A stretch of DNA of 25,044 bases from Rhodocyclaceae bacterium (GCA_025361105.1 JANYAW010000036.1:1-25044); one strand, 5' to 3'. Counted from the stretch's first letter, positions 9,238 through 17,770 are shown. Numbers and translations are program-made. The notes: generated by a model from the sequence alone, not told the origin.

Positions 9238-9801
9238 ATGAACGATGGCGACCTGATTGAGCGCACGCTGAACACGGAACTAGTTTTTGACGGCGTATTG
9301 CTCAAAGTTAATCGCGACAGCGTTCAACTGCCAGACGGTGCAGAATCAATCCGTGAGTGGATTGCTCACCCTGGTGCGGTCGTGGTCATTGCGCTACTCG
9401 ATAACGGCAAGCTCATTTTTGAGCGTCAGTTTCGCTACCCGCTGCATCAAATATTTATCGAGCTTCCTGCGGGCAAAATTGATATCAACGAACATCCGCT
9501 AGACACGGCGCGCCGCGAGCTGCGCGAAGAGACTGGCTACGTCGCCAAACAGTGGCGACAGCTTGCCACCATGCATCCTTGCATCGGTTATTCGAATGAG
9601 CAGATAAGCGTTTTTTGGGCGCAAGGTCTTAGTTATGTTGGTCACCAGCGTGACGATGGCGAACACCTTGAGATACTCGAAATGTCAATAGCCGATGCGC
9701 TACTCGCGGTTAGAGATGCAGAAATCACTGATGCGAAAACTATCACCGCGTTGATGTGGGCAGACAAAATCCTGAGTGGCGTTTGGTCGCTTCCGGAATA
9801 G
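9238..9801 (+). CDS. NUDIX hydrolase, ADP-ribose pyrophosphatase type
   Basis: Predicted cytoplasmic NUDIX hydrolase of 187 residues, most like the ADP-ribose/ADP-sugar pyrophosphatase (NudF) group, which cleaves ADP-ribose to AMP and ribose-5-phosphate. The full Nudix box is present at residues 79-101: G79-x5-E85-x7-R93-E94-L-x-E97-E98-x-G100-Y101. The preceding FERQFRYPLHQIFIELPAG segment is characteristic of that subgroup. A NUDIX gene close behind nuoN is common in betaproteobacteria as I remember it, usually with a small DUF2818 gene between them that is absent here. No clear ribosome site precedes the ATG at 9238. The gene is flanked by inverted copies of a 26-bp repeat. The exact substrate is not proven by the sequence. 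Confidence 0.9.
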   Translation: MNDGDLIERTLNTELVFDGVLLKVNRDSVQLPDGAESIREWIAHPGAVVVIALLDNGKLIFERQFRYPLHQIFIELPAGKIDINEHPLDTARRELREETGYVAKQWRQLATMHPCIGYSNEQISVFWAQGLSYVGHQRDDGEHLEILEMSIADALLAVRDAEITDAKTITALMWADKILSGVWSLPE

Positions 9802-9850
9802 AGTGCGCTTTGGGTGCGTTGCCAGCGCATCGAAATCTGCATCAATCAGC

Positions 9851-9876
9851 GGCGTGTTACCAGCACCAACTGGCAA
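9851..9876 (-). repeat. Interspersed intergenic repeat, copy 2 of 4 (inverted)
   Basis: On the + strand it reads GGCGTGTTACCAGCACCAAC then TGGCAA, the reverse complement of copy 1 with one mismatch over about 26 bases. With copy 1 it forms an inverted pair bracketing the NUDIX gene. The core CCAGCACCAACTGG has the same 4-bp stem and 6-base loop. Confidence 0.75.
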
Positions 9877-9930
9877 GTAGCAATCCTAAAATTTTTGCTA
9901 TCGCACTAAAGCAAGATTTTACATCGAAAA

Positions 9931-9956
9931 TTCCTGTTGTAAATTCCTGTTGTAAA
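9931..9956. repeat. Perfect 13-bp tandem repeat (two units)
   Basis: The unit TTCCTGTTGTAAA occurs twice head to tail with no mismatch (9931-9943 and 9944-9956), followed by the first two bases of a third unit. It lies in the leader of the DUF1302 gene, roughly 220 bp before its start. It could be a regulator site or a replication-slippage duplication. Confidence 0.7.
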
Positions 9957-10173
9957 TTCGAGACAAAAGCCGAGTACGGCTGTACCATACGTAAAGAAGT
10001 GTTACGAAGCACCTGCCGACTCTGCTATTTTTCGCAAGTGGGTACGCGGAGCACAGGCGTGGTGCGCGAGACTGTTTTACAGTGCATACGTAAAGGTGTC
10101 CATGCAGACAGAAAGTGGCGGCAAAACGCAAGTTCAAAAACAACAGATGCATAACGTGAAAGAGGACAAAACC

Positions 10174-12333
10174 ATGGGAGTCACTATGAAGAAAAATCAG
10201 ACAACAGGACACGCTCGCTTCGTGCGAAACGCTACCGCAGCCGCTGTCATGGCAGCCTGCGCAAGCTCAGCCATGGCATGGGACTATGAGTCCGATGGCG
10301 GCTGGAAGATCAATGTGAGTACCGTCGTATCGGCATCGTCCAGTTGGCGTGTTGAATCACGCGACAAGAGTTTGATTTTCCGCGATGACGCTACTGCAGC
10401 AGGTCTCGCTCCGCCAGTTGCCGGTTCATACAACTCGACTGCCGCGAACATCGGTACCCCGGCTGCTCCTGGTGCTGCACTCTTGGGCTACACGGCTGGC
10501 GCGCGTACCGATTCCTCTAGCCTCAACTATGACAAGGGCGATCGTTACTCGACGATATTCAAATTCATTACTGATATTGAATTCAAAAAAGGCGACACTG
10601 GTGGCTTGATTCGCTTCAAGGGTTGGTACGATGAAGCGCTGAAAGATGAGACGGTACCTTACGGTCATCAAAACAATGGCTATGCCGGCGCGATTGGCTC
10701 CGGTTCCGCGACCACCGCAAAAACACCAGGTGGGGCACGACTTTCCGACGTACAGTTTGATCCACTCAATCGATTTGATGGTCTGTATTTGCTAGATGCC
10801 TACGTCTACACCGGCTTCGATCTCGGGAGCATGCCGACGCAAGTTCGAATTGGACGTCAAGCTGTTAACTGGGGCGAGAGTCTCTACGTTCAAGGTGTAA
10901 ATCAACTCGCGCCACTGGATGTTCCGTCCCTGCGTCGCGCTGGCACAGAAATCAAGGAAGCACTGTTGCCGGTGTGGTCGATCACGGGCAACGTCGGCTT
11001 GGGTGGAGGTATGTCACTTGATGCTTACTATCAGCTGAAATGGGAGCGTACGGCAATTGACTACTGCGGCACCTACTGGGCACCTTCAGAAGGTCGGATC
11101 GGCACCGGAGCAACGGCTTGCGATATGGTGACGGCGGTGACAGGCTCAAATGCTGCCTATTACAACGGTTTTAGCGCCTTTAACAACCCGCTTGTTGGGC
11201 CTTTCTCAATTACTACCTATGCCCACGGCAAAGACTTCAACAATCTGCCAAAAGACAGTGGGCAATGGGGTGTGGCATTCCATTTCCCCGTTGAAGCGCT
11301 TGATACGGAGTTTGGTGTCTATGGCATGAATATTCACCCGCGTACGCCGGTGGTCAGTGGTGTCAATGCGACTACCGCAGGTATCGCGAAAGGTACGGCC
11401 GCTGCGAACGCCTTGCTCGGAGCAATTGGCGCGGCGGGGGCCATTGGATTTGCGCTTGGTAATGCGGGGTCGACGTTTACCGGCGGATGGGAGTACCCAG
11501 GAAATATCAAAATCTTTGGTCTCAGTGCTGCCTTCAATGTCTCTGGCGTATCTGTCGGTGTTGAGGCTAGCTATCAAAAAGATGTCCCTGTGCAGATCAA
11601 TGGTAACGACCTCCTGAACGGCATTTTTGGTTACGCGCTGGGACAGGCCTTGATTCGAAGTGGTGGTCCGTTGGTAGCAACAGGTACCGCGACATACAAT
11701 GGTAGTGGGCCATTGACGGCTCGTCTTCAGGCGGCTGGCGATGGCGGAAAAATTCAAGGCTATGACCTGTTCAACAAGAAACAGTTGCAAGTCAATGCGG
11801 TCGGTTCGCTACCCGCAATGCTGGGTGCAACCAACGGTTTGATGATTGCCGAGGCAGCATTCCAGTGGAACAACGTTCCGACGGCGACACCGACAAGCAT
11901 CCATTACGGACGTGGTTTTGTGTTTGGTGCTGCTACTTCACCGACTTGGGGTGGTGCGCTGGCGAGCTTGGTTGCATGTGCAGGTCCGGCCAATCTAGGT
12001 GGCAGCAACTGGTACACCAGTGGTTGCGCAACTGACGGCTTCGTCACTGACTTTGCTTGGGGTTACCGATTGAAGGCTTCGCTTGACTATCCTGGGTTCA
12101 TGGACACTGGCTGGGTTGCAACACCGAGTATTTTCTTTGCTCACGATGTCAGCGGATTCTCGATGGATAATCAGTTCAATGAAGGCAAGAAAACGGTAAG
12201 TCTTGGGTTGAAGTTCAATCTAAACAAGACGCACAATTTTGACTTCACTTGGACGACCTATGCCAACACTGCCAAGTTCGATCCTTACCGTGATCGCGAC
12301 AATGCATCCGTCAGCTACAGCTACACGTTCTAA
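10174..12333 (+). CDS. DUF1302 family predicted outer-membrane beta-barrel protein
   Basis: A 719-residue exported protein of the DUF1302 family. The ATG at 10174 is chosen because an AGAGGA ribosome site ends seven bases before it; an ATG at 10186 is a possible alternative. The signal peptide has a basic start, a hydrophobic core and an ASSAMA cleavage site, cutting after about residue 35. The mature part is rich in Gly, Ser, Thr and aromatic residues and ends in SVSYSYTF, a terminal phenylalanine typical of outer-membrane barrels. GRQAVNWGESLYVQGVNQLAPLDV is a recognisable family stretch. It is followed 28 bases later by the DUF1329 gene, a pairing I know from other proteobacteria, often near genes for hydrophobic-compound metabolism. 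Role as an outer-membrane pore or lipid acceptor is inferred. Confidence 0.85.
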   Translation: MGVTMKKNQTTGHARFVRNATAAAVMAACASSAMAWDYESDGGWKINVSTVVSASSSWRVESRDKSLIFRDDATAAGLAPPVAGSYNSTAANIGTPAAPGAALLGYTAGARTDSSSLNYDKGDRYSTIFKFITDIEFKKGDTGGLIRFKGWYDEALKDETVPYGHQNNGYAGAIGSGSATTAKTPGGARLSDVQFDPLNRFDGLYLLDAYVYTGFDLGSMPTQVRIGRQAVNWGESLYVQGVNQLAPLDVPSLRRAGTEIKEALLPVWSITGNVGLGGGMSLDAYYQLKWERTAIDYCGTYWAPSEGRIGTGATACDMVTAVTGSNAAYYNGFSAFNNPLVGPFSITTYAHGKDFNNLPKDSGQWGVAFHFPVEALDTEFGVYGMNIHPRTPVVSGVNATTAGIAKGTAAANALLGAIGAAGAIGFALGNAGSTFTGGWEYPGNIKIFGLSAAFNVSGVSVGVEASYQKDVPVQINGNDLLNGIFGYALGQALIRSGGPLVATGTATYNGSGPLTARLQAAGDGGKIQGYDLFNKKQLQVNAVGSLPAMLGATNGLMIAEAAFQWNNVPTATPTSIHYGRGFVFGAATSPTWGGALASLVACAGPANLGGSNWYTSGCATDGFVTDFAWGYRLKASLDYPGFMDTGWVATPSIFFAHDVSGFSMDNQFNEGKKTVSLGLKFNLNKTHNFDFTWTTYANTAKFDPYRDRDNASVSYSYTF

Positions 12334-12361
12334 TTACAAAAAAATCAAGGAGAAGACAACA

Positions 12362-13720
12362 ATGAAACTCAATAAATCTGTGATCGCGTCTGTCTGTGCA
12401 ACAGCGTTTATGGCGATGACGGCCGGATCCGCCTTAGCCAAGATGACTGCGGCTGAAGCGGATCATTTAGGTAAAGACCTCACCCCTGTGGGTGGCGAAA
12501 TGGCAGGTAACAAGGAGGGCACCATTCCTGCGTATGACGGCGGCCTGAAGGCGCCACCTGCCGGTTGGGATGCCAGCAAAGGTTATGCTGATCCGTTCGC
12601 TTCCGAGAAACCCAAATTCATCATCAACGCGGCAAATGCGGAGCAGTACAAGGCCAATTTGACACCAGGTGCTTTGGCCATGTTGAAAAAGTATCCGACC
12701 TTCAACATGCCGGTCTATCCAACACATCGGACGGCAGCAATTCCGAAAGAAGTTACCGACGAAACCAAAAAAGCTGCGATGAATACGGAAGTTAATAAAG
12801 GTATCGGCGTAACCAATCTAGGTGCTGCGTATTACCCGTTCCCAATTCCCCACAATGGTATTGAAGCGATCTTCAATGCCACCAACCGTTTTATTGGTGG
12901 CGGTCTTGAGCGACCAGGTAATTCGTTTCCGGTGCGCGCCAGTGGCGATTATTTCAAAATTACCGCGACCGAGCGCCGTGTGTACTCTCCCAACATGGAC
13001 AAGCAAGAAGAGAATCGTCGCTTCTCCTTCCTTGCTTGGTTCCAGGCACCTGCTACTTTGGTCGGCACCGTGTTTTTGGTGCACGAGCCAATTGACCTTT
13101 CCAAGGCCGAGCGCTCGGCGTGGATTTACAACGCTGGTCAGCGTCGCGTTCGTCGCGCACCTGACTTAGCGTACGACGCAGTGAATGACGGTACCGAAGG
13201 ATTGCGTTTCACTGATCAGTACGATGGCTATAACGGCGCGCCAGATCGCTTCGACTGGAAACTCGTTGGCAAGAAAGAAATGTATGTCCCTTATAACGCC
13301 TACAAGATTGGCGCAAAGACAGTCAAATATGACCAGATGCTGACCAAAAACCATCTGAACCCAGAATTGACACGTTATGAGTTACATCGCGTGTGGGTCG
13401 TTGAGGCAACCCTTAAAGCCGGCCAAAAACATAGTTACGGCAAGCGCACTTTCCTGCTTGATGAAGATAGCTGGGTAGTGCTCTGGGAAGATGCCTATGA
13501 CTCACGTGGCGATTTGTGGCGCGTAGGTGTCCATGGCTTCCAGCAGTTCTATGATGCCGGGGTGCCTTGGGTTCGCTACACGTGCTTTCATGACTTGACC
13601 AACGGAGCGTATTTGCTCGGTGGTGTCGACAATGACATCAAGGGCAATCCGAAATTCAACCTGAAAGGCAAGAGCGACGACTTTACCCCCGACGCTTTGC
13701 GTCGCGCAGGCACGAAGTAA
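12362..13720 (+). CDS. DUF1329 family periplasmic/outer-membrane-associated protein
   Basis: A 452-residue exported protein of the DUF1329 family, close to the family's usual length. The start at 12362 is set by a strong AAGGAGA site at 12347-12353 and by a clean signal peptide (MKLNKSVIASVCATAFMAMT, then AGSALA) cut after about residue 26. No lipobox cysteine is seen, so a soluble periplasmic or peripherally bound protein is likelier than a lipoprotein. The mature N-terminus (MTAAEADHLGKDLTPVGGEM) and the middle region with ERRVYSPNMDKQEENRRF fit the family. I recall a LolA/LolB-like lipid-binding fold being suggested, but I cannot verify it here. It is co-transcribed with the DUF1302 gene and followed by a terminator. 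Confidence 0.86.
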   Translation: MKLNKSVIASVCATAFMAMTAGSALAKMTAAEADHLGKDLTPVGGEMAGNKEGTIPAYDGGLKAPPAGWDASKGYADPFASEKPKFIINAANAEQYKANLTPGALAMLKKYPTFNMPVYPTHRTAAIPKEVTDETKKAAMNTEVNKGIGVTNLGAAYYPFPIPHNGIEAIFNATNRFIGGGLERPGNSFPVRASGDYFKITATERRVYSPNMDKQEENRRFSFLAWFQAPATLVGTVFLVHEPIDLSKAERSAWIYNAGQRRVRRAPDLAYDAVNDGTEGLRFTDQYDGYNGAPDRFDWKLVGKKEMYVPYNAYKIGAKTVKYDQMLTKNHLNPELTRYELHRVWVVEATLKAGQKHSYGKRTFLLDEDSWVVLWEDAYDSRGDLWRVGVHGFQQFYDAGVPWVRYTCFHDLTNGAYLLGGVDNDIKGNPKFNLKGKSDDFTPDALRRAGTK

Positions 13721-13776
13721 GCAGACGGAAAGTTCGGCGACAAGTTTTCTGGTCGATCCGAGCGAAGTACATCGTG

Positions 13777-13809
13777 ACGCGGGCGGCGAAATCCACCCGC
13801 GTTTTTTTT
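13777..13809 (+). terminator. Rho-independent terminator after the DUF1329 gene
   Basis: Stem ACGCGGGCGG (13777-13786) pairs with CCACCCGCGT (13793-13802) with one C-A mismatch, around a six-base loop, followed by eight T residues (13802-13809). It lies 57 bases after the DUF1329 stop and separates the DUF1302-DUF1329 unit from the YCF48-RND unit. Confidence 0.88.
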
Positions 13810-14210
13810 CGTCAAGGTTGGGAATATCTTCAGCGGATTTGATTAGGATTTTGTCCCATGTCGCGTGCGCTTCAAAGGTAGGTACTCGTGGCCAGAGCCA
13901 GGTAATTTGTGGCGATGAACAACAGATAATCTAAAGACGGGATTCGTGATGGCAAGTGAAAAGGAACGACACTCCACTAAACGTCATTATGATGTACTGA
14001 CCGGTCACAAGCCGATCTTACCGGTACTCGCTAGCCAAATCCTGTGGCTTGGTGATGGTGCAATAACAGCGATAGTCAGCGTACGCTCACTATCATTGCA
14101 TTTAGGTTGAAAGACGCAGTCGCATGCGGTAGTGTGGCACGTGTGATTGGAGTTTCACACTATCCAGATCAGTCCAGGTCAATGATGTTTTCGAAAAGGG
14201 AGATCGTCCA
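13810..14210. other. About 400-bp non-coding stretch before the YCF48-like gene
   Basis: No gene is supported. A 53-codon frame at 13949-14110 (MASEKERHSTKRHYDV...) has no convincing ribosome site and no recognised family. The stretch probably holds the promoter of the YCF48-RND unit. A small inverted repeat lies at 14141-14160. I could not pick out a confident -35/-10 pair. Confidence 0.5.
14141..14160. promoter_or_regulatory. Candidate operator: 6-bp inverted repeat upstream of the YCF48-like gene
   Basis: Half-sites GTGTGA (14141-14146) and TCACAC (14155-14160) are perfect reverse complements around an eight-base centre. The site is about 50 bases before the GTG start and next to a CACGTG palindrome. 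The size and symmetry fit a dimeric repressor or activator site, but no regulator gene is near and chance is not excluded. Confidence 0.3.
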
Positions 14211-15197
14211 GTGAAACAAATAAACCTAAGAAAATTTTTTGCAGTTGAATGGCTGCTCGCCATCGGCATATTGGGAACAATAAACGTCGGCAACGCCAAT
14301 ACCGATGTGAGTGGTGCCACGGTGGCACCGATTCGACCCAATCGAGTCCTCTTGCTTGATGTGGCACTTGCAGGAAAACGTGTTGTTGCCGTTGGCGAAC
14401 GAGGTGTTGTCCTCGGTTCGGACGACAATGGGCAGACGTGGACAGCGACACGTGCACCAGTGACACGCACATTAACCGCAGTGACATTCTTTGATGACAA
14501 GGTCGGCATTGCCGTTGGGCATGGCGGTTCGGTCCTGAGAACTGAAGACGCGGGCAAAACTTGGGTGCAAATCAAAGTGAAGGAAATTGGTACAGATTCG
14601 GTACTCGGTCTGACACGCTTGGGCGGCAAAGAAGTTATTGCCTACGGCGCTTTCGGTATGTATCTTCATTCAGATGATGCCGGCAAGACTTGGACACGTC
14701 CGCATATTTTGTCGAAGTCAGCGAGCTTTGACCGTCACATTTATAAAGTCGTGAAAGCTGGAAGCGCGCTGGTTTTAGTGGCCGAGAATGGAAGCTTGGG
14801 TCGCTCTACCGATAACGGTATGACCTATCAACCCGTGGCATCGGAATACCCTGGTTCATATTTCGGTGCAGTTACCGCCAAGGATGGAGCGGTCATAATT
14901 TTTGGTATGCGCGGCACGGTATATCGCTCAACCGACAGCGGCGTCAAATGGAAAAAGATCCCACTGGAAACCAAAATAGGATTTAACAACGGCATCATGC
15001 TGGCGGATGGGACTTTGATACTTGTAGGAAATAGCGGTTTGGTTGCCGTGAGTTACGACAATGGCATCAGTTTTTCGCTGACCAAAACCAAGGCAGGGCG
15101 TGGCCTTGCGCAGGTAGTCGCGATTAGTAAGGACGAACTGCTTTCTGTCGGCGAGGCTGGCGTTGGCATGGTGGAACCAGAGGCTTGGCGCAAATAA
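14211..15197 (+). CDS. YCF48/BNR-repeat beta-propeller protein, exported
   Basis: A 328-residue exported beta-propeller of the YCF48 (photosystem II assembly factor Hcf136-like) superfamily, here in a non-photosynthetic context. Six Asp-box motifs occur at regular spacing: residues 70-77 (SDDNGQTW), 111-118, 154-161, 199-206, 240-247 and 281-288. An N-terminal hydrophobic segment (about residues 8-25) is a probable signal peptide with a cleavage region near GNANT. The GTG start at 14211 is supported by an AAGGGAGA site at 14196-14203, seven bases upstream. The stop is 40 bases before the RND transporter gene, so the two are likely one transcript. A periplasmic scaffold or partner of the transporter is inferred; no enzymatic role is shown. 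Confidence 0.85.
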   Translation: MKQINLRKFFAVEWLLAIGILGTINVGNANTDVSGATVAPIRPNRVLLLDVALAGKRVVAVGERGVVLGSDDNGQTWTATRAPVTRTLTAVTFFDDKVGIAVGHGGSVLRTEDAGKTWVQIKVKEIGTDSVLGLTRLGGKEVIAYGAFGMYLHSDDAGKTWTRPHILSKSASFDRHIYKVVKAGSALVLVAENGSLGRSTDNGMTYQPVASEYPGSYFGAVTAKDGAVIIFGMRGTVYRSTDSGVKWKKIPLETKIGFNNGIMLADGTLILVGNSGLVAVSYDNGISFSLTKTKAGRGLAQVVAISKDELLSVGEAGVGMVEPEAWRK

Positions 15198-15237
15198 TCA
15201 AAACCATAAATCCAATAAGATTAGGTAGGAGCAGACA

Positions 15238-17691
15238 ATGACGAATGAAACGAACGTAGCCATCGACGACGCGAATCTGGCAGGTCTCCAGAGGAGTAAT
15301 TTTGATGCAAATTGGGTGGGTACCTTGTGCTACCCAATCTTTCGCTACCGGAAGCAATTGCTGATTCTGTTTACGGCGATAACTGTTTTGCTTGGCTTCA
15401 TGGCCACACGCCTGACGATACAGGCGGGCTTCACCAAGATGATTCCGCTCAAGCATGAGTACATGCAGACCTTCATTCAATACATGGAGACTTTTGGCGG
15501 CGCCAACAAGATATTGGTTGCCTTGAAAAAGCCGGAAGGAGAAATTTACGACAAGGAGTTCATGGACACCTTGCGCAAAGTTCACGAGGAAGTTTTTTAT
15601 CTGAAGGGCGTTGAGCGAAGCTCGGTAACCTCGTTATTCAGCGCGAATGTTCGCTACAACGAAGTCGTGGAAGATGGGTTCAGGGGCGATGTCTTAGTTA
15701 CTTCGGATTTTGCAGGTACTCCTGAACAACTCGCGTTCGTCAAAGAGAAAGTTCTGAAGTCTGATTGGGTTGGGCGAATTGTCGCTCGCGATCACGGTGC
15801 TGCGATGGTCGTGGCAACCTTGCAGGATCTTGATCAAGACACTGGCAAGCGCTTGGATGTCCAAATCGTCGCTAAACGGCTTGAGGAAATTCGGCAAAAG
15901 TATGAGAACGACAAAGTCACTTTGCATATCATTGGATTCGCCAAATCTGCTGGTGATATCGCGGCGGGTGCCGGTGGAGTGTTGAAGTTTTTTGCATTGG
16001 CATTTGTTATCACTACGCTACTTCTGCGTTGGTATTCGGGTTCGTGGAAAATCACTGGTCTGGGCATAATTTGCGCCGTTGCGCCAGTCATTTGGTTGCT
16101 GGGCCTACTACCAATTTTCGGCCTGGGTATTGATCCGATGTCAATTCTGGTTCCTTTCCTGATTTTCTCGATTGGTGTCTCGCACGCCGTCCAGATGACT
16201 AGCGCGTGGAAGCTCGAAACGCTTGCTGGCAAGAACGGCTTGGATGCGTCGACGGCATGTTTTCAAAAGCTGTTCATTCCGGGCACGATGGCATTGGTCG
16301 CCAATGCCTTGGGTTTTATGGTGATCGGTTTTGTCGAAATCGAGATGGTGCACGAGTTAGCCGTGACGGCCACCATAGGCGTGACGGTGATGATCATCAC
16401 CAACAAGATGCTGCTGCCAATCTTGCTGTCGTACACCAAGTTTGACGATATGGATGCCCTGCGTCGCGGGGGTCATGAAACTGCAGGCAACCGACTCTGG
16501 GAAGCGCTTGGTAGCTTGGCAACCAAACGTGTCGGCGGCATCGCCATTGCGATTAGCTTGGTGCTGCTTGCCGTCGCAGGTATGAAAGCAAGGGATTTGA
16601 AGATAGGTGACCAAGGTCGCGGTGTTCCTGAGCTTCGCCCCGATGCGCGTTATAACCAAGATGTGGAAGTCATCACCAAAAACTTCGCACTGGGTGTCGA
16701 TATTCTGCAAGTCATTGCCGAGCATCAAAGCAAGGATTCGCCGTGCGTGAAACGCGAGATGATCGAAAAAGTCGAAGCCTTCGACATGGCTATGCGCCAA
16801 GTTGATGGTGTCGCCACAGTTCGATCGCTGCCGGGTTTTGTGTCTAACATCACACAAGCTTATGCAGAGACCAACATCAAGTGGCGCATGTTGCCGGAGG
16901 AAACCGCGCAGATTGCCCAAGGTGTTGGCATGGCGACGCGCGCAGGTAGCGAGTTCATGAACTCCACATGCAATGTGCTGCCGGTGGGGATTTTCTTGAC
17001 AGATCACGATGCCAGCACGATCAGCAATTTGGTTGAGCAAGTCAAATTGTTCAAGGCTGAAAATGATACGGATGAGTTCAAGTTTCGCTTGGCGCTCGGC
17101 AATGTTGGCGTGATGGCGGCAACCAATGAGGCCGTTCATGCCGCTGACAAATGGGTAAATTTGGCATTGTTTCTTTCAGTGTCCGTGTTGTGCATGCTCG
17201 AGTTCAAGTCCTTGATGGTAACTTTGTGCATCATCCTGCCACTTGGATTGGTGACGGTTTTTTGTAATGCGCTGATGGCGACGATGGGTATCGGTATGAA
17301 GGTAAACACTCTGCCGGTGGTTGCACTTGGTGTCGGTGTCGGTGTTGACTACGGCATTTACCTGTTTGAGCGCATGAAGCATGAGATTGCCGACGAAGGT
17401 TTGTCGCTACGAGACGCATTTGTTTCGGCGCTCAAACAGCGCGGCACCGCATCGGTATTCACCGCAGTGACAATGACTATCTCGGTCTTGACGTGGATGG
17501 GTTCGGCCCTCAAGTTCCAAGCCGATATGGGCTTGCTGTTGGCGTTCATGTTCCTGGTAAATATGTTTGGGGCAATCTTGCTATTACCGGCACTGGCGGC
17601 ATTTCTTGTTGGCGAGCGGATGCGTCGTAAAGGACCAGCATGGTTTCCAGCGGTGACGGACGGATTGCCAGAGGCTAGCTCGACAAAGTGA
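15238..17691 (+). CDS. MMPL/RND-family transporter, lipid-exporter-like
   Basis: An 817-residue inner-membrane transporter with the duplicated RND plan: one helix near 40-57, a periplasmic loop at about 58-248, a five-helix block at about 249-400, a seventh helix near 434-450, a second loop at 451-640 and a final helix block at about 641-790. The second half has the helix motif GVGVGVDYGIYLFERMK with D704-Y705, the likely proton-relay site, while the matching first-half motif IGVSHAVQM lacks the aspartate. The length and lack of a nearby membrane-fusion protein point to the MMPL/hopanoid-exporter type rather than a multidrug AcrB-type pump. Start at 15238 follows an AGGAG site at 15227-15231. 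A terminator follows. The substrate is not known. Confidence 0.88.
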   Translation: MTNETNVAIDDANLAGLQRSNFDANWVGTLCYPIFRYRKQLLILFTAITVLLGFMATRLTIQAGFTKMIPLKHEYMQTFIQYMETFGGANKILVALKKPEGEIYDKEFMDTLRKVHEEVFYLKGVERSSVTSLFSANVRYNEVVEDGFRGDVLVTSDFAGTPEQLAFVKEKVLKSDWVGRIVARDHGAAMVVATLQDLDQDTGKRLDVQIVAKRLEEIRQKYENDKVTLHIIGFAKSAGDIAAGAGGVLKFFALAFVITTLLLRWYSGSWKITGLGIICAVAPVIWLLGLLPIFGLGIDPMSILVPFLIFSIGVSHAVQMTSAWKLETLAGKNGLDASTACFQKLFIPGTMALVANALGFMVIGFVEIEMVHELAVTATIGVTVMIITNKMLLPILLSYTKFDDMDALRRGGHETAGNRLWEALGSLATKRVGGIAIAISLVLLAVAGMKARDLKIGDQGRGVPELRPDARYNQDVEVITKNFALGVDILQVIAEHQSKDSPCVKREMIEKVEAFDMAMRQVDGVATVRSLPGFVSNITQAYAETNIKWRMLPEETAQIAQGVGMATRAGSEFMNSTCNVLPVGIFLTDHDASTISNLVEQVKLFKAENDTDEFKFRLALGNVGVMAATNEAVHAADKWVNLALFLSVSVLCMLEFKSLMVTLCIILPLGLVTVFCNALMATMGIGMKVNTLPVVALGVGVGVDYGIYLFERMKHEIADEGLSLRDAFVSALKQRGTASVFTAVTMTISVLTWMGSALKFQADMGLLLAFMFLVNMFGAILLLPALAAFLVGERMRRKGPAWFPAVTDGLPEASSTK

Positions 17692-17705
17692 GCCACAGTC
17701 GTTTG

Positions 17706-17738
17706 AACGGAACAGCCAGCAGGCTGTTCCGTTTTTTT
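17706..17738 (+). terminator. Rho-independent terminator after the RND gene
   Basis: A perfect 12-bp stem, AACGGAACAGCC (17706-17717) with GGCTGTTCCGTT (17722-17733), around an AGCA loop, followed by a run of T residues to 17738. It starts 15 bases after the RND stop. On the opposite strand there is no T-run after the stem, so it should not act well on murJ. Confidence 0.93.
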
Positions 17739-17770
17739 ATGTCGGAATCACGCCGATCGCGGTGACTAAC

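Larger units (their letters stand above)
9802..10173. other. 372-bp leader between the NUDIX gene and the DUF1302 gene
   Basis: I see no convincing protein gene here. It contains repeat copy 2 (9851-9876), a tandem 13-bp repeat (9931-9956), a small hairpin AGCCG-AGTA-CGGCT (9968-9981), and an 11-bp direct repeat CATACGTAAAG at 9986-9996 and 10085-10095. The direct repeats are about 99 bp apart and centred on the palindrome TACGTA. The DUF1302 frame is open upstream to 10096, but those extra residues are polar and precede the signal peptide, so I treat them as untranslated. No clear -35/-10 pair was found. The density of repeats suggests a regulated promoter region, by inference only. Confidence 0.5.

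Noticed and set aside
10084..10173. N-terminal extension of the DUF1302 gene upstream of 10174
   Set aside because: The extra residues are polar and would precede the signal peptide, whereas an AGAGGA site supports the ATG at 10174.
9802..10173. Possible riboswitch or structured RNA in the DUF1302 leader
   Set aside because: Only one 5-bp hairpin and short repeats are visible, with no conserved riboswitch core that I can recognise and no terminator-type switch before the start.
13949..14110. 53-codon frame in the gap before the YCF48-like gene
   Set aside because: No good ribosome site, no recognised family and no promoter evidence; length is within chance for a 400-bp gap.
16357..17139. 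Antisense open frame (260 codons) opposite the RND gene
   Set aside because: Composition rich in His, Arg and Cys with no family resemblance; the opposite strand encodes a well-conserved transporter.
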